This document shows positions 36,127 to 44,829 of a DNA stretch of 64,000 nucleotides, in pieces. The notes below the pieces were generated by a model that was not told the DNA's origin, ran no database searches, and saw only the letters and a list, made by a program, of their open reading frames with translations. Positions within the stretch are counted from its first letter, which is position 1. Each line of letters begins with the position of its first letter. Made by a program: the position numbers and the translations under genes. Source of the stretch: Thermophilibacter provencensis (GTDB lineage: Bacteria > Actinomycetota > Coriobacteriia > Coriobacteriales > Atopobiaceae); NCBI RefSeq assembly GCF_900128445.1, contig NZ_LT671417.1:1933201-1997200 (forward strand). The letters are read 5' to 3'.

Positions 36127-38748
36127 CTAGTCCTCGTAGGAGCTGGGCTCGCGACCGTAGAAGGCGTCGAGGTAGAGCTCCTTGATCTCGGACACGAGCG
36201 GGTAGCGCGGGTTGGCGCCGGTGCACTGGTCGTTGAAGGCGTTCTCGGACATCTCGTCGAGCGTGGCGAGGAAGTCCTCCTCGGTCACGCCGAAGCCGGC
36301 GATGGTCGTCGGGACGCCGACGTGGGCCTTGAGCTCCTCGATGCGGGCGATGAAGTTCTCGAAGACCTCCTTGTCGTCCTTGCCCTGGATGCCGCAGAAG
36401 CGACCGGCCTCGGCGTAGCGCGCGAGGGTCTTGGGGTGGTCGTACTGCGGGAAGGTGCCCATCTTCACCGGGCGCTCGGCGGCGTTGTAGCGCATGACGC
36501 GGGTGAGGATGACGGCGTTGGCCAGGCCGTGGGCGATGTGGTGGTAGGCGCCGAGCTTGTGGGCCATGGAGTGGTTCACGCCGAGGAAGGCGTTGGCGAA
36601 GGCCATGCCGGCGAGGCAGGACGCGTTGGCCATGTGGTCGCGGGCCTCGACGTCGGTGCCGTCGTCATAGGCGCGCTCGAGGTAGTTGAGCACGAGCTTC
36701 ATGGCGCGCAGGGCGAGGCCGTCGGTGTAGTCGGACGCCATGATGGAGACGTAGGCCTCGAGGGCGTGCGTGAGGACGTCGACGCCGGAGGCGGCGGTCA
36801 GGCCCTTGGGCTGGGTCATCATGTTGTCGGTGTCGACGATGGCCATGTTGGGCAGGAGCTGGTAGTCGGCGATCGGCCACTTGGTGCCGGTGTTGGCGTC
36901 GGTGATGATCGAGAACGGCGTCACCTCGGAGCCGGTGCCGGAGGAGGTGGGGATGGCCACGAAGAAGGCCTTCTCGCCCATCTCGGGGAAGGTGTAGATG
37001 CGCTTGCGGATGTCCATGAAGTCCATGGCCATGTCCTCGAACTTGGCCTCGGGGTGCTCGTACATCATCCACATGATCTTGCCGGCGTCCATCGCGGAGC
37101 CGCCGCCGATGGCGATGATGCAGTCGGGCTCGAAGGCCTTGACCTGCTCGAGGCCGCGCTCGCAGTCCTGGAGCTTCGGGTCAGGGGAGATGGACCAGAA
37201 GCTGGAGTAGACGATGCCCTGCTCGTCCAGGGACTCCTCGATCTTCTTGGTGAAGCCGCTCTTGTAGAGGAAGGAGTCGGTGACGATGAAGGCGCGCTTC
37301 TTGCCGTAGACCTCGGAGAGCTCGCGCAGGGCCACGGGCATGCAGCCCTTCTTGAAGAAGACCTTCTCGGGGACACGGAACCACAGCATGTTCTCACGCC
37401 TCTCTGCGACGGACTTGATGTTGAGCAGGTGCTGGGGGCCGACGTTGCCGGAGACGGAGTTGCCGCCCCAGGAGCCGCAGCCGAGCGTCAGAGACGGGGC
37501 CATCTTGAAGTTGTAGATGTCGCCGATGCCGCCCTGGGCAGCCGGGGTGTTGATGAGGATGCGGCAGGTCTTCATGCGCTTGGCGTGCTCTGCCATCTTC
37601 TCGGTCTCGCGCGTGTCGATGAACAGCGAGCTCGTGTGGCCGTAGCCGCCGTCGGCGATGAGGCGCTCGGCCTTGGAGAGGGCGTCCTCCCAGTCGGAGG
37701 CGCGGTACATGCCGAGGATGGTGGTCAGCTTCTCGTGGGCCCACGGCTCGGAGGGCTCGACGGACTCGACCTCGCCGATGAGGACCTTGGTGCTCTCGGG
37801 CACGGTCACGCCGGCGGCCGCGGCGATCTTGGGGGCGGGCTGGCCGACCATCTTGGCGTTGACGCCGCCGTTGACGATGACGGTGTTGCCGACCTTGGCG
37901 ATCTCGTCGCCCTGGAGGAAGTAGCAGCCGCGCTTCTGGAACTCGGCCTTCACGGCGTCGTAGATGCCGTCGAGGACGATCACGTTCTGCTCGGTGGCGC
38001 AGATCATGCCGTTGTCGAAGGTCTTGGAGTGGATGATCGAGTTCACGGAGAGCTCGACGTCGGCGGTGTCGTCGATGATGGCGGGGTTGTTGCCGGGGCC
38101 GACGCCGAGGGCGGGCTTGCCGGAGGAGTAGGCGGCGTTGACCATGCCCGGGCCACCGGTGGCGAGGATGATGTCGGCGGAGCGCATGAGCTCGCTCGTC
38201 ATGTCGAGGGACGGCACGTCGATCCAGTCGATGATGCCCTTGGGGCAGCCGGCGGCCTCGGCGGCGTCGCGCACGATGCGGGCGGCCTCGGCGGTGCACG
38301 CCTTGGCGCGCGGGTGCGGCGAGATGAGGATGGCGTTGCGCGTCTTCAGGCAGATGAGCGTCTTGAAGATGGCCGTGGAGGTGGGGTTGGTCGTCGGGAT
38401 GACGGCCGCCACGAGGCCGATGGGCTCGGCGATCTGCTTGTAGCCGAAGGCCTTGTCGTCGGAGATGACGTCGCAGGTCTTCATGTCCTTGTACTTGTTG
38501 TAGATGTACTCGGAGGCGTAGTGGTTCTTGATGACCTTGTCCTCCATGATGCCGTAGCCGGTCTCCTCGACCGCCATCTTGGCCAGCGGGATGCGGGCCT
38601 TGTTTGCCGCCATGGCGGCGGCGTAGAAGATCTTGTCCACCTGCTCCTGGGTGAACTTCGCGAACTCGGCCTGCGCGGCACGCATCTCCTTGATGCGGGC
38701 TTGCAGCGCCTCGACGCTGTCAATCGTGGTCGTAACGTTGTCTGCCAT
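36127..38748 (-). CDS. adhE: Bifunctional acetaldehyde-CoA/alcohol dehydrogenase
   Basis: An 873-residue fusion that reduces acetyl-CoA to ethanol in two NADH-dependent steps. The aldehyde-dehydrogenase half (about 1-440) has [15 protein letters not shown] with the catalytic Cys. The iron-dependent alcohol-dehydrogenase half (about 450-865) has [39 protein letters not shown] and [17 protein letters not shown] with metal His residues. AdhE forms spirosome filaments in other species. AGGAGGAACGC precedes the ATG; an 11-bp hairpin lies just upstream in the leader. Confidence 0.97.
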   Translation of the reverse strand: MADNVTTTIDSVEALQARIKEMRAAQAEFAKFTQEQVDKIFYAAAMAANKARIPLAKMAVEETGYGIMEDKVIKNHYASEYIYNKYKDMKTCDVISDDKAFGYKQIAEPIGLVAAVIPTTNPTSTAIFKTLICLKTRNAILISPHPRAKACTAEAARIVRDAAEAAGCPKGIIDWIDVPSLDMTSELMRSADIILATGGPGMVNAAYSSGKPALGVGPGNNPAIIDDTADVELSVNSIIHSKTFDNGMICATEQNVIVLDGIYDAVKAEFQKRGCYFLQGDEIAKVGNTVIVNGGVNAKMVGQPAPKIAAAAGVTVPESTKVLIGEVESVEPSEPWAHEKLTTILGMYRASDWEDALSKAERLIADGGYGHTSSLFIDTRETEKMAEHAKRMKTCRILINTPAAQGGIGDIYNFKMAPSLTLGCGSWGGNSVSGNVGPQHLLNIKSVAERRENMLWFRVPEKVFFKKGCMPVALRELSEVYGKKRAFIVTDSFLYKSGFTKKIEESLDEQGIVYSSFWSISPDPKLQDCERGLEQVKAFEPDCIIAIGGGSAMDAGKIMWMMYEHPEAKFEDMAMDFMDIRKRIYTFPEMGEKAFFVAIPTSSGTGSEVTPFSIITDANTGTKWPIADYQLLPNMAIVDTDNMMTQPKGLTAASGVDVLTHALEAYVSIMASDYTDGLALRAMKLVLNYLERAYDDGTDVEARDHMANASCLAGMAFANAFLGVNHSMAHKLGAYHHIAHGLANAVILTRVMRYNAAERPVKMGTFPQYDHPKTLARYAEAGRFCGIQGKDDKEVFENFIARIEELKAHVGVPTTIAGFGVTEEDFLATLDEMSENAFNDQCTGANPRYPLVSEIKELYLDAFYGREPSSYED

Positions 38749-38768
38749 GCGTTCCTCCTATTCCATCG

Positions 38769-38800
38769 GACCGCGCGGGCTTCCAGTAACCCGCGCGGTC
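38769..38800 (-). promoter_or_regulatory. Leader hairpin upstream of adhE
   Basis: GACCGCGCGGG and CCCGCGCGGTC form a perfect 11-bp stem with a 10-base loop, about 20 bases before the adhE start codon and just before its ribosome site. No T-run follows, so it is not a terminator; it may protect the mRNA 5' end or bind a regulator. Confidence 0.55.
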
Positions 38801-38927
38801 GTACAGAAGACAAGATACCGCTGCTAGAGATCTAGGCCACTCAGAATATCCTGAAGAGTATATCACGGGCGCGACGAGACCTTACGTCACACGCCGGCCC
38901 CGCCGCGCCCCCCCTCCCTCGCTGCCG

Positions 38928-40793
38928 CTACCTGCGCCCGGAGAGGACGTCCACGACCCAGTCGACGTCGTCGGTGGTCTTCATCCTCTCGAGCACGGAC
39001 TCGTCCTCGAGGATGCGGCAGATGTTGGCGAGCACCTCGAGGTGCTCCTCGCCCTTGCCGGCGATGCCAAAGACGAGGTAGGCCTTCTCCCCGTCGAAGT
39101 CGACGCCGTCGGGGTACTGCTGCAGCACCACGCCGGTCTTCTCGACGGCCTCCTTGGCGTCGTTGGTGCCGTGCGGGATGGCGATCCCCATGCCGATGTA
39201 CACGCTCGTGAGGCGGTCGCGCTCAACCATGGCGTCGACGTAGGGCTCGCTCACGCAGCCGCGCTGGACGAGCAGGGCGCCGGAGTCCCGTATGCACTGC
39301 TCGCGTCCCACCGAGGGGACGCCGAGACGCACGTCGGCGCGCTCGATGGCAAGGCTCGGGCGCTCCTCCTCGGCGGGCGCGGGCGCCGGCGCCGGGGTCG
39401 TCTCGATGAGCTCGGCGGCGTGGCTGAGCTGCGTGAGCGAGGCGTAGAGCGCGTCGAGCGCGGGGTCGTCGAGGAAGTTGTCGATCGTCACGATCTGGGC
39501 CTGCGGCGCGCTCTTGCGGGCGCGCTCGGAGAGGACGCGCTGGCAGACGACGATGCTGGCGTCAGCGGGCACGGTGTCGACGCTCGAGTGCTCGACCGTG
39601 AGGTCGGGGCGCTCGGCCTTGACGCGGTTGCGGAAGCGCGTCGCGCCCATGGCGGAGGAGCCCATGCCGGCGTCGCAGGCGAAGACGATCTTGCCTCCCT
39701 GCGTGTCGGAGATGACGGCGGCCTCCGCGGAGCCCTTCATGTCGCGCATCTGCTGGCTCGCCTGGTCGAGGTCGGCGGTCGCCATGGTGCGGACGAGCGG
39801 CGTCGCGATGGCGAAGGAGACGCCGGCCGCGATGGCCACGCCGATGATGTTGGTGAGCATGAGGTCCGAGGGGGTCATCGAGAGGAACGCGATGATCGAC
39901 CCCGGGGACGCCGCGGAGGTGAGGCCCGCGCCGGTGAAGCTGAACCACGCGATGGCGCACATGTTGCCCACGATGGGGGCGATGATGACCTTGGGGTTCA
40001 TGAGCACGTACGGGAAGTAGATCTCGTGGATGCCGCCGAAGAAGTGGATGATCACCGCGCCCGGGGCGGACTGGCGGGTCTTTGCGTCCTTGCAGAAGAG
40101 GCAGTACGCGAGTAGGACTCCCAGGCCGGGGCCGGGGTTGGCCTCGAGCATGTACATGATCGAACGGCCGGTCTCCTCGGCCTGCGCGATGCCGATGGGC
40201 GTGAAGATGCCGTGGTTGATCGCGTTGTTGAGGAAGAGCACCTTGGCGGGCTCGATGAAGATCGCGAGCAGAGGCATGAGCCCGTACTGCATGAGGATCT
40301 GCACGCCGCCCATGAGGACCGCCAGAATCGCGGTCATGATGGGGCCGATGGCGATGTAGCCGAGCATGGACAGGAACATGCCGATGAGGCCGACGGAGAA
40401 GTTGTCGATCAGCATCTCGAAGCCCGCCGGCGTCTTGTCCTCCATGAACCGGTCGAACATCTTGATGACCCATCCGGCGAACGGGCCCATGACCATGGCG
40501 CCCATGAGCATGGTGGTGTCGGGGGCGCCGGCGATGCAGCCGATGACCGCGATGGCGCCCGTGATGCGGCCGCGGTCACCGCCGGTGAGGTAGCCGCCCT
40601 GGGCCGCGATGAGCACGGGGATCAGATAGCTGAGCATGGGGCTGGCGATGCTTGCGAACCCCTCGTTGGGCAGCCAGCCGGTCTCGATGAACAGTGCCGT
40701 CAGAAAGCCCCAGGCGATGAACGCACCGATGTTGGGCATGACCATGCCGCTGAGGAACTTGCCGAACCGAGAGAGACCCTCGCGTACTGACAT
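38928..40793 (-). CDS. PTS mannitol-type transporter, fused EIICBA
   Basis: A 621-residue phosphotransferase permease. EIIC (about residues 10-345) has VMPNIGAFIAWGFLTALFI and NNAINHGIFTPIG, as in MtlA; EIIB follows with the phosphocysteine loop FACDAGMGSSAMGA (about residue 375); after a Pro/Ala linker, EIIA has IPHGTNDAKEAV with the phospho-His. Full fusion resembles E. coli MtlA. Substrate could be mannitol or another hexitol or ketose given the divergent kinase/dehydrogenase genes. AAGGAGGGACCG supports ATG at 40793. Confidence 0.92.
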   Translation of the reverse strand: MSVREGLSRFGKFLSGMVMPNIGAFIAWGFLTALFIETGWLPNEGFASIASPMLSYLIPVLIAAQGGYLTGGDRGRITGAIAVIGCIAGAPDTTMLMGAMVMGPFAGWVIKMFDRFMEDKTPAGFEMLIDNFSVGLIGMFLSMLGYIAIGPIMTAILAVLMGGVQILMQYGLMPLLAIFIEPAKVLFLNNAINHGIFTPIGIAQAEETGRSIMYMLEANPGPGLGVLLAYCLFCKDAKTRQSAPGAVIIHFFGGIHEIYFPYVLMNPKVIIAPIVGNMCAIAWFSFTGAGLTSAASPGSIIAFLSMTPSDLMLTNIIGVAIAAGVSFAIATPLVRTMATADLDQASQQMRDMKGSAEAAVISDTQGGKIVFACDAGMGSSAMGATRFRNRVKAERPDLTVEHSSVDTVPADASIVVCQRVLSERARKSAPQAQIVTIDNFLDDPALDALYASLTQLSHAAELIETTPAPAPAPAEEERPSLAIERADVRLGVPSVGREQCIRDSGALLVQRGCVSEPYVDAMVERDRLTSVYIGMGIAIPHGTNDAKEAVEKTGVVLQQYPDGVDFDGEKAYLVFGIAGKGEEHLEVLANICRILEDESVLERMKTTDDVDWVVDVLSGRR

Positions 40794-40860
40794 CGGTCCC
40801 TCCTTCCTTGAGGCCCGTCGCAACGGGCCGACGCGTTGAACAGGGTGGGCTTGCGCCCAT

Positions 40861-40875
40861 GACTTTTGTTTCAAC
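40861..40875 (+). promoter_or_regulatory. Operator candidate GACTTTTGTTTCAAC (site 1)
   Basis: GACTTTTGTTTCAAC lies about 70 bases upstream of the PTS start codon and recurs exactly at 41023, with a relative at 40889. All are in the same orientation within an unusually A+T-rich divergent promoter region. The DeoR-family gene of this locus is the obvious candidate regulator. Confidence 0.6.
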
Positions 40876-40888
40876 GATTCAGATTCTA

Positions 40889-40903
40889 GACTTTCATTTC
40901 AAT
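40889..40903 (+). promoter_or_regulatory. Operator candidate GACTTTCATTTCAAT (site 2)
   Basis: Matches the repeated 15-mer at 12 of 15 positions and begins 28 bases from site 1. Confidence 0.5.
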
Positions 40904-40987
40904 AATGTACTGAGATTCACCTTAGTACCGCCTAATGGTAGGAAATGAGCGCTAAACGGCTGTTATAACGAAAATACTGCCTTTGTA

Positions 40988-41015
40988 TTGACAACAGCAT
41001 GAGGATGTCTATGCT
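40988..41015 (+). promoter_or_regulatory. Putative promoter of the sugar-kinase operon
   Basis: TTGACA (40988-40993) and TATGCT (41010-41015) with a 16-bp spacer. The operator candidate at 41023-41037 falls immediately downstream, over the expected transcription start, as expected for repression. Confidence 0.6.
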
Positions 41016-41022
41016 GACAATT

Positions 41023-41037
41023 GACTTTTGTTTCAAC
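41023..41037 (+). promoter_or_regulatory. Operator candidate GACTTTTGTTTCAAC (site 3)
   Basis: Exact copy of site 1, just downstream of the -10 box of the kinase operon promoter. A regulator bound here would block transcription start. Confidence 0.6.
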
Positions 41038-41079
41038 AGTATCTGCAGTCGTAGCAACAAAAGAGGAGAGGAGAGCCGC

Positions 41080-42009
41080 ATGATCTACACCGTCACGCTC
41101 AACCCCGCGCTCGACAAGACCGCGACGGTCCCGCGATTCGCCCTGGACGCGGTGAACCGCATCACCGACCTGCGCGAGGACCCGGGCGGGAAGGGAATCA
41201 ACGTCTCGAAGGTCATCGCCAAGCTCGGCGGGAGGAGCCGCGCCCTCGCGCTTCTCGGCGGCTCGGTCGGAGAGAAGATCTCTTCCCTGCTCGCCGCGGG
41301 GGGCATCGACGTCTGGGCCTTCGCGGCATCGGGCGAGACCCGCACCAACCTCAAGGTCGTCGACCCCGAGCTCGACACGCACACCGACATCAACGAGCCC
41401 GGGCCCGAGGCGACGGTCGCCCAGCTCGACGCGATGCTCGGGGAGCTCACGGGGGCCGTCGAGAGGGGCGACATCGTGGTGCTCTCGGGAAGCCTGCCCA
41501 AGGGGGCGCCGGTGGGGACCTACGGCGCCTGGGCGCGGGCATGCTCCGGGGCGGGGGCGAAGGTCTTCCTCGACGCGGACGGCGCGGCCCTCTCCAAGGG
41601 CCTCGAGGCTCGCCCCTACCTCGCCAAGCCCAACGACGCCGAGCTCTCCCGAATCTGCGGGCGGGCGCTCGCGGACGAGGGCGAGATAGCCGCCGAGGCC
41701 CGCGCGCTCGTCGAGGGCGGCGTGGGGCGCGTCGTCGTCTCCATGGGCGGCGCGGGGGCGCTCATCGCCGACGGCGAGCACGTCCTTCTCGCCCGGTCGC
41801 CCAAGGTCCCGGTGGGGTCGACGGTCGGCGCCGGGGACTCCGTGGTCGCGGCGCTCGCCTACGCGGAGGAGCGCGGGATGGGCCTCGAGGACACCGCCCG
41901 CCTCGCGATGGCCACGGGCGCGGCCAACGTCATGCAGTCGGGGACCCAGGCGGCCGAGCGCGAGCTCGTCGACTCGCTCCTGGACAAGGTCTCCATCGAG
42001 GCGCTCTAG
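41080..42009 (+). CDS. PfkB-family sugar-phosphate kinase (1-phosphofructokinase-like)
   Basis: A 309-residue ribokinase-fold enzyme of the FruK/LacC branch. MIYTVTLNPALDKT at the N-terminus, EDPGGKGINVSKVIAKLGG and the C-terminal anion hole VGSTVGAGDSVVAALAYA with catalytic Asp are clear. It probably phosphorylates fructose-1-phosphate or tagatose-6-phosphate. No fructose PTS is adjacent; the divergent PTS is mannitol-type, so substrate is uncertain. AAGAGGAGAGGAG precedes the ATG. Confidence 0.88.
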   Translation: MIYTVTLNPALDKTATVPRFALDAVNRITDLREDPGGKGINVSKVIAKLGGRSRALALLGGSVGEKISSLLAAGGIDVWAFAASGETRTNLKVVDPELDTHTDINEPGPEATVAQLDAMLGELTGAVERGDIVVLSGSLPKGAPVGTYGAWARACSGAGAKVFLDADGAALSKGLEARPYLAKPNDAELSRICGRALADEGEIAAEARALVEGGVGRVVVSMGGAGALIADGEHVLLARSPKVPVGSTVGAGDSVVAALAYAEERGMGLEDTARLAMATGAANVMQSGTQAAERELVDSLLDKVSIEAL

Positions 42010-42021
42010 GGCGTCAGAGAA

Positions 42022-42052
42022 CCTGACAGATAACCCTGTCACCAATGTCATG
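42022..42052. repeat. Half copy of the CCTGACA...CCCTGTCACC repeat
   Basis: CCTGACAGATAACCCTGTC followed by ACCAATGTCATG resembles one arm of the palindromes at 3050 and 44302. It lies between two genes of one operon, directly upstream of the next ribosome site. Confidence 0.6.
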
Positions 42053-42068
42053 AGAGAAAGGTTGCATC

Positions 42069-43334
42069 ATGAAGGCTAAGGCAGTGCGTCTCCACGCGGC
42101 TAACGACCTGCGCATGGACGAGTTCGAGCTCCCCCCGATCAAGGACGACGAGGTCCTCGTCAAGGTCATCTCCGACAGCATCTGCATGTCCACCTACAAG
42201 TGCGCCACCCTGGGCGTCAACCACAAGCGCGTCCACGAGGACGTGGCCGAGCACCCCGCGATCATGGGCCACGAGTTCGCCGGCGACATCGTCGAGGTGG
42301 GCGCCAAGTGGGCGGACCGCTTCAAGCCCGGCATGAAGTTCACGATCCAGCCCGCCCTCAACTACAAGGGCACCATGTGGAGCCCCGGCTACTCCTACGA
42401 GTTCTGCGGCGGCGACGCCACCTACTGCATCCTTCCCGCCGAGGTCATGGAGTGCGACTGCCTGCTCGAGTACACGGGCGAGGCGTACTACCAGGCATCC
42501 CTTGCCGAGCCGATGAGCTGCTCCATCGGCGCGTTCCATGCCGCGTACCACACGCAGATGGGCGTCTACACGCACGAGATGGGCATTCGCGAGGGCGGCA
42601 AGCTCGCCATCGTGGCCGGCGCGGGCCCCATGGGCCTCGGCGCGCTCACCTACGCCCTGCACTGCGACCGTCGCCCCGCGCTCGTGTGCGTGGCCGACAT
42701 CAACCAGGACCGCCTGGACCGCGCCGCCGAGCTCTTCCCGCCCGCGGAGGTCAAGGCGGAGACGGGCATCGACCTCGTCTTCATCAACAACGGGGCGTAC
42801 GACGACCAGGTCGCGGCGCTGCTCGAGGTCTCCGGCGGCACGGGCTTCGACGACGTGCTCTGCTACGCCCCGGTTGCCCCCGTCGTGACGCTCTCCGACG
42901 CCATCCTCGGCCGCGACGGCTGCCTCAACTTCTTCGCCGGACCGACCGACAAGAACTTCAAGGCCGAGATGAACTTCTATGAGGTGCACTACGGCTCTCA
43001 TCACGTGATGGGCACGACGGGCGGCAACACCGACGACATGGTCGAGTCGCTCGAGCTCACCGCGGCGAACCGCGTGGACCCCTCCGTCATGGTGACCCAC
43101 GTGGGCGGCCTTGACGCCGCCGCCGAGACCACGCTCGGCCTGCCCAAGATCCCGGGCGGCAAGAAGCTCATCTACACGCACATCAGCATGCCCCTGACCG
43201 CGCTCGAGGACCTGCGCGCCAAGGCCGACGAGGACGGGCGCTTCGCGGGCCTGGCCGACATCGTCGAGGCCAACCGCGGCCTGTGGTGCCCGGCCGCCGA
43301 GCGCTACCTGCTCGAGCACTGGGCCGAGGCGTAG
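42069..43334 (+). CDS. Zinc-binding alcohol dehydrogenase, L-sorbose-1-phosphate reductase-like
   Basis: A 421-residue medium-chain dehydrogenase. Zinc-site segments are SDSICMSTYKCATLG and HPAIMGHEFAGDIVEVG; the Rossmann motif is VAGAGPMGLGALTYALHC. The long form with CSIGAFHAAYH resembles SorE-type L-sorbose-1-phosphate reductases. In this locus it may oxidise or reduce the phosphorylated sugar produced by the PTS, replacing a missing mannitol-1-phosphate dehydrogenase; this is inference. GAGAAAGGTTGC precedes the ATG. Confidence 0.75.
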   Translation: MKAKAVRLHAANDLRMDEFELPPIKDDEVLVKVISDSICMSTYKCATLGVNHKRVHEDVAEHPAIMGHEFAGDIVEVGAKWADRFKPGMKFTIQPALNYKGTMWSPGYSYEFCGGDATYCILPAEVMECDCLLEYTGEAYYQASLAEPMSCSIGAFHAAYHTQMGVYTHEMGIREGGKLAIVAGAGPMGLGALTYALHCDRRPALVCVADINQDRLDRAAELFPPAEVKAETGIDLVFINNGAYDDQVAALLEVSGGTGFDDVLCYAPVAPVVTLSDAILGRDGCLNFFAGPTDKNFKAEMNFYEVHYGSHHVMGTTGGNTDDMVESLELTAANRVDPSVMVTHVGGLDAAAETTLGLPKIPGGKKLIYTHISMPLTALEDLRAKADEDGRFAGLADIVEANRGLWCPAAERYLLEHWAEA

Positions 43335-43390
43335 CCCCGCCGCAGCGTCGGGCCTGCCTGACCCTGGTCGCCGGATCGCACGAATGCCCC

Positions 43391-43435
43391 GCCCCGCCCC
43401 TCTCGCCAGCCGGCGTCTCGCGAGAGGGGCGGGGC
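43391..43435. repeat. Palindrome after the dehydrogenase gene
   Basis: Perfect 16-bp arms GCCCCGCCCCTCTCGC (43391-43406) and complement (43420-43435). No T-run. It separates the dehydrogenase gene from the DeoR gene and may terminate or attenuate. Confidence 0.65.
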
Positions 43436-43525
43436 GCATGTCGTCGAGGCGACGCGCCCGTGCGGGGCGCGTTCGCGCTACCATCTCTTTGAGGCAGGTC
43501 AGTCCGAACGAAAGCGAGTCCAGCC

Positions 43526-44290
43526 ATGAGCTCATCGATGAAGGAGCGGCGCGACGGGATCGTGCTCTTCGTCAACTCCAAGGGCAGCGTGACGTTCGGC
43601 CAAATTAAGAAGGCGTTTCCCGGTGTCTCCGAGATGACGCTGCGCACGGACCTCAAGGCGCTCGACGAGGCGCGCCTCATCGTGCGCACCCACGGCGGCG
43701 CGCGCTCGGTTGAGTACGTGGTGGGCACCGATGACCTCCTGCTCAACCGAAGCACGAGAAACGTCGAGGAGAAGGCCGCGATCGCGCGCAAGGCCAAGGG
43801 GCTCGTCCGGCCGGACAGCACGATCTTCCTCGACTCCGGCTCCACCACCACGGCGCTCGCCCGCGAGCTCGACGACGTGCGCACGCTCGCGTTCACCAAC
43901 AGCCTCACCTGCGCGGCCGAGCTCGCCCGCCTCGAGCGCGTCCGCACCATCATGGTCGGCGGCAGCCTCAACCGCTACAGCATGAGCCTCAACGGCAGCA
44001 AGACCATCGAGGACGTGGGGTCGCTGAGCTTTGACCTGCTGTTCCTGGGCGTGACGTCCTTCCAGTCCGCGACCGGGTTCGCCTGCGGGTCCGACGACGA
44101 GGCCGCCCTCAAGCGCGCGCTCATCGCGCACGCCGAGAGGACCGTGGTGCTGATGGACTCCTCCAAGCTCGGGCAGAGGAGCACCTTCAAGATCTGCGAC
44201 CTCGCGGACGTCGACTACGTCGTGTCCGACGGCAACCTCACCGAGCACTTCAAGAAGTACTGCGAGGAGGCCGAGGTCGAGGTCCTGTAG
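43526..44290 (+). CDS. DeoR/GlpR family transcriptional regulator
   Basis: 254 residues. The N-terminal helix-turn-helix runs about residues 8-60 (VTFGQIKKAFPGVSEMTLRTDL), followed by the sugar-phosphate sensor fold with FLDSGSTTTALAREL and the C-terminal LMDSSKLGQRSTFKICDLADVDYVVSD. It closes the sugar operon and is the likely regulator of the divergent promoters, sensing a phosphorylated sugar. Confidence 0.93.
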   Translation: MSSSMKERRDGIVLFVNSKGSVTFGQIKKAFPGVSEMTLRTDLKALDEARLIVRTHGGARSVEYVVGTDDLLLNRSTRNVEEKAAIARKAKGLVRPDSTIFLDSGSTTTALARELDDVRTLAFTNSLTCAAELARLERVRTIMVGGSLNRYSMSLNGSKTIEDVGSLSFDLLFLGVTSFQSATGFACGSDDEAALKRALIAHAERTVVLMDSSKLGQRSTFKICDLADVDYVVSDGNLTEHFKKYCEEAEVEVL

Positions 44291-44301
44291 CCCGCCAGGG
44301 G

Positions 44302-44389
44302 CGACCTGACAAAGGTGACAGGGTCAACTGTCATGAATGTTCATGACAGTTGACCCTGTCACCTTTGTCAGGTCGCCTTTGTCAGGTCG
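44302..44389. repeat. Perfect 35-bp palindrome of the CCTGACAAAGG family (copy 3)
   Basis: Arms 44302-44336 and 44341-44375 are perfectly complementary around a 4-base loop. CCTTTGTCAGGTCG is then repeated once more at 44376-44389, a partial tandem duplication of the arm end. The 42022 half-copy belongs to the same family. It follows the DeoR gene. Confidence 0.9.
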
Positions 44390-44392
44390 GTC

Positions 44393-44522
44393 CGTTTGTA
44401 GTGTGTTTCAGGACGCAATCCGAAAGTACACTGCAAAACGACGCAAGATTTCTACCTGGGACTTTTTGGTAGAAGCGTCTGTAGTGTACATAGAGTGAAG
44501 CGCGTGAAATACACTACAAACG
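44393..44522. repeat. 130-bp A+T-rich nested palindrome with TGTAGTGTA cores
   Basis: Terminal arms CGTTTGTAGTGTGTTTCA (44393-44410) and TGAAATACACTACAAACG (44505-44522) match at 17 of 18. Inside lie GTACACT (44426-44432) paired with AGTGTAC (44483-44489), and GACGC...TTCTACC paired with GGTAGAAGCGTC. The core TGTAGTGT or its complement occurs four times in alternating orientation. The right arm contains the stop codon of the next minus-strand gene. It looks like a MITE or a large structured terminator. Confidence 0.75.
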
Positions 44523-44819
44523 CATCTCCAGCTCCATGACCTGCTCGCGAGCGTCGCGGTCGTCGGCCTCCCAGAGGCGCCACTCCCCCGCCGCACGATA
44601 CGCGACGTAGGGGCCGAAGCCTCCCACGAGCTCGTTCGCGGCGCGCGGGAAGTCGGGGTCTGCCTTGAGGCCGGGATAGCGCACGGCCTCCACGCGCGGG
44701 TGGCAGGCGAGGTAGTTGGCCACCACCTGCGCCGCGTCGGAGAGGACCCTCCAGCGCTCCCGCCCCATCCGGGAGGAGAGCGCCTGGAGGGTCGCAAGAT
44801 CGAGGCTCTTCTCGCCCAC
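44514..44819 (-). CDS. Orphan C-terminal piece resembling trans-sulfuration PLP enzymes
   Basis: A 101-residue ORF with GTG at 44819, 11 bases after the thrS stop. LDLATLQALSSRMGRERW, VANYLACHPRVEAVRYPGLK and ELVGGFGPYVAYRA strongly resemble the C-terminal small domain of cystathionine gamma-synthase/lyase and homocysteine synthases (ESHPKVEKVYYPGL, GGFGGMLSF). The PLP-lysine domain is absent. It could be a pseudogene remnant or an independent small protein; the intact frame and coupling to thrS favour the latter slightly. No strong ribosome site is seen. Confidence 0.55.
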   Translation of the reverse strand: MGEKSLDLATLQALSSRMGRERWRVLSDAAQVVANYLACHPRVEAVRYPGLKADPDFPRAANELVGGFGPYVAYRAAGEWRLWEADDRDAREQVMELEMRL

Positions 44820-44829
44820 CGCGCTGCGC

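Noticed and set aside
35416-38835. A very long reading frame antisense to adhE and the kinase-like gene
   Set aside because: High G+C and codon bias open antisense frames; the Val/Asp/Gly/His-rich product is typical shadow coding and adhE on the other strand is certain.
44393-44522. Promoter/operator of the orphan PLP-like gene
   Set aside because: It lies downstream of that gene and downstream of the DeoR gene; no gene starts from it.
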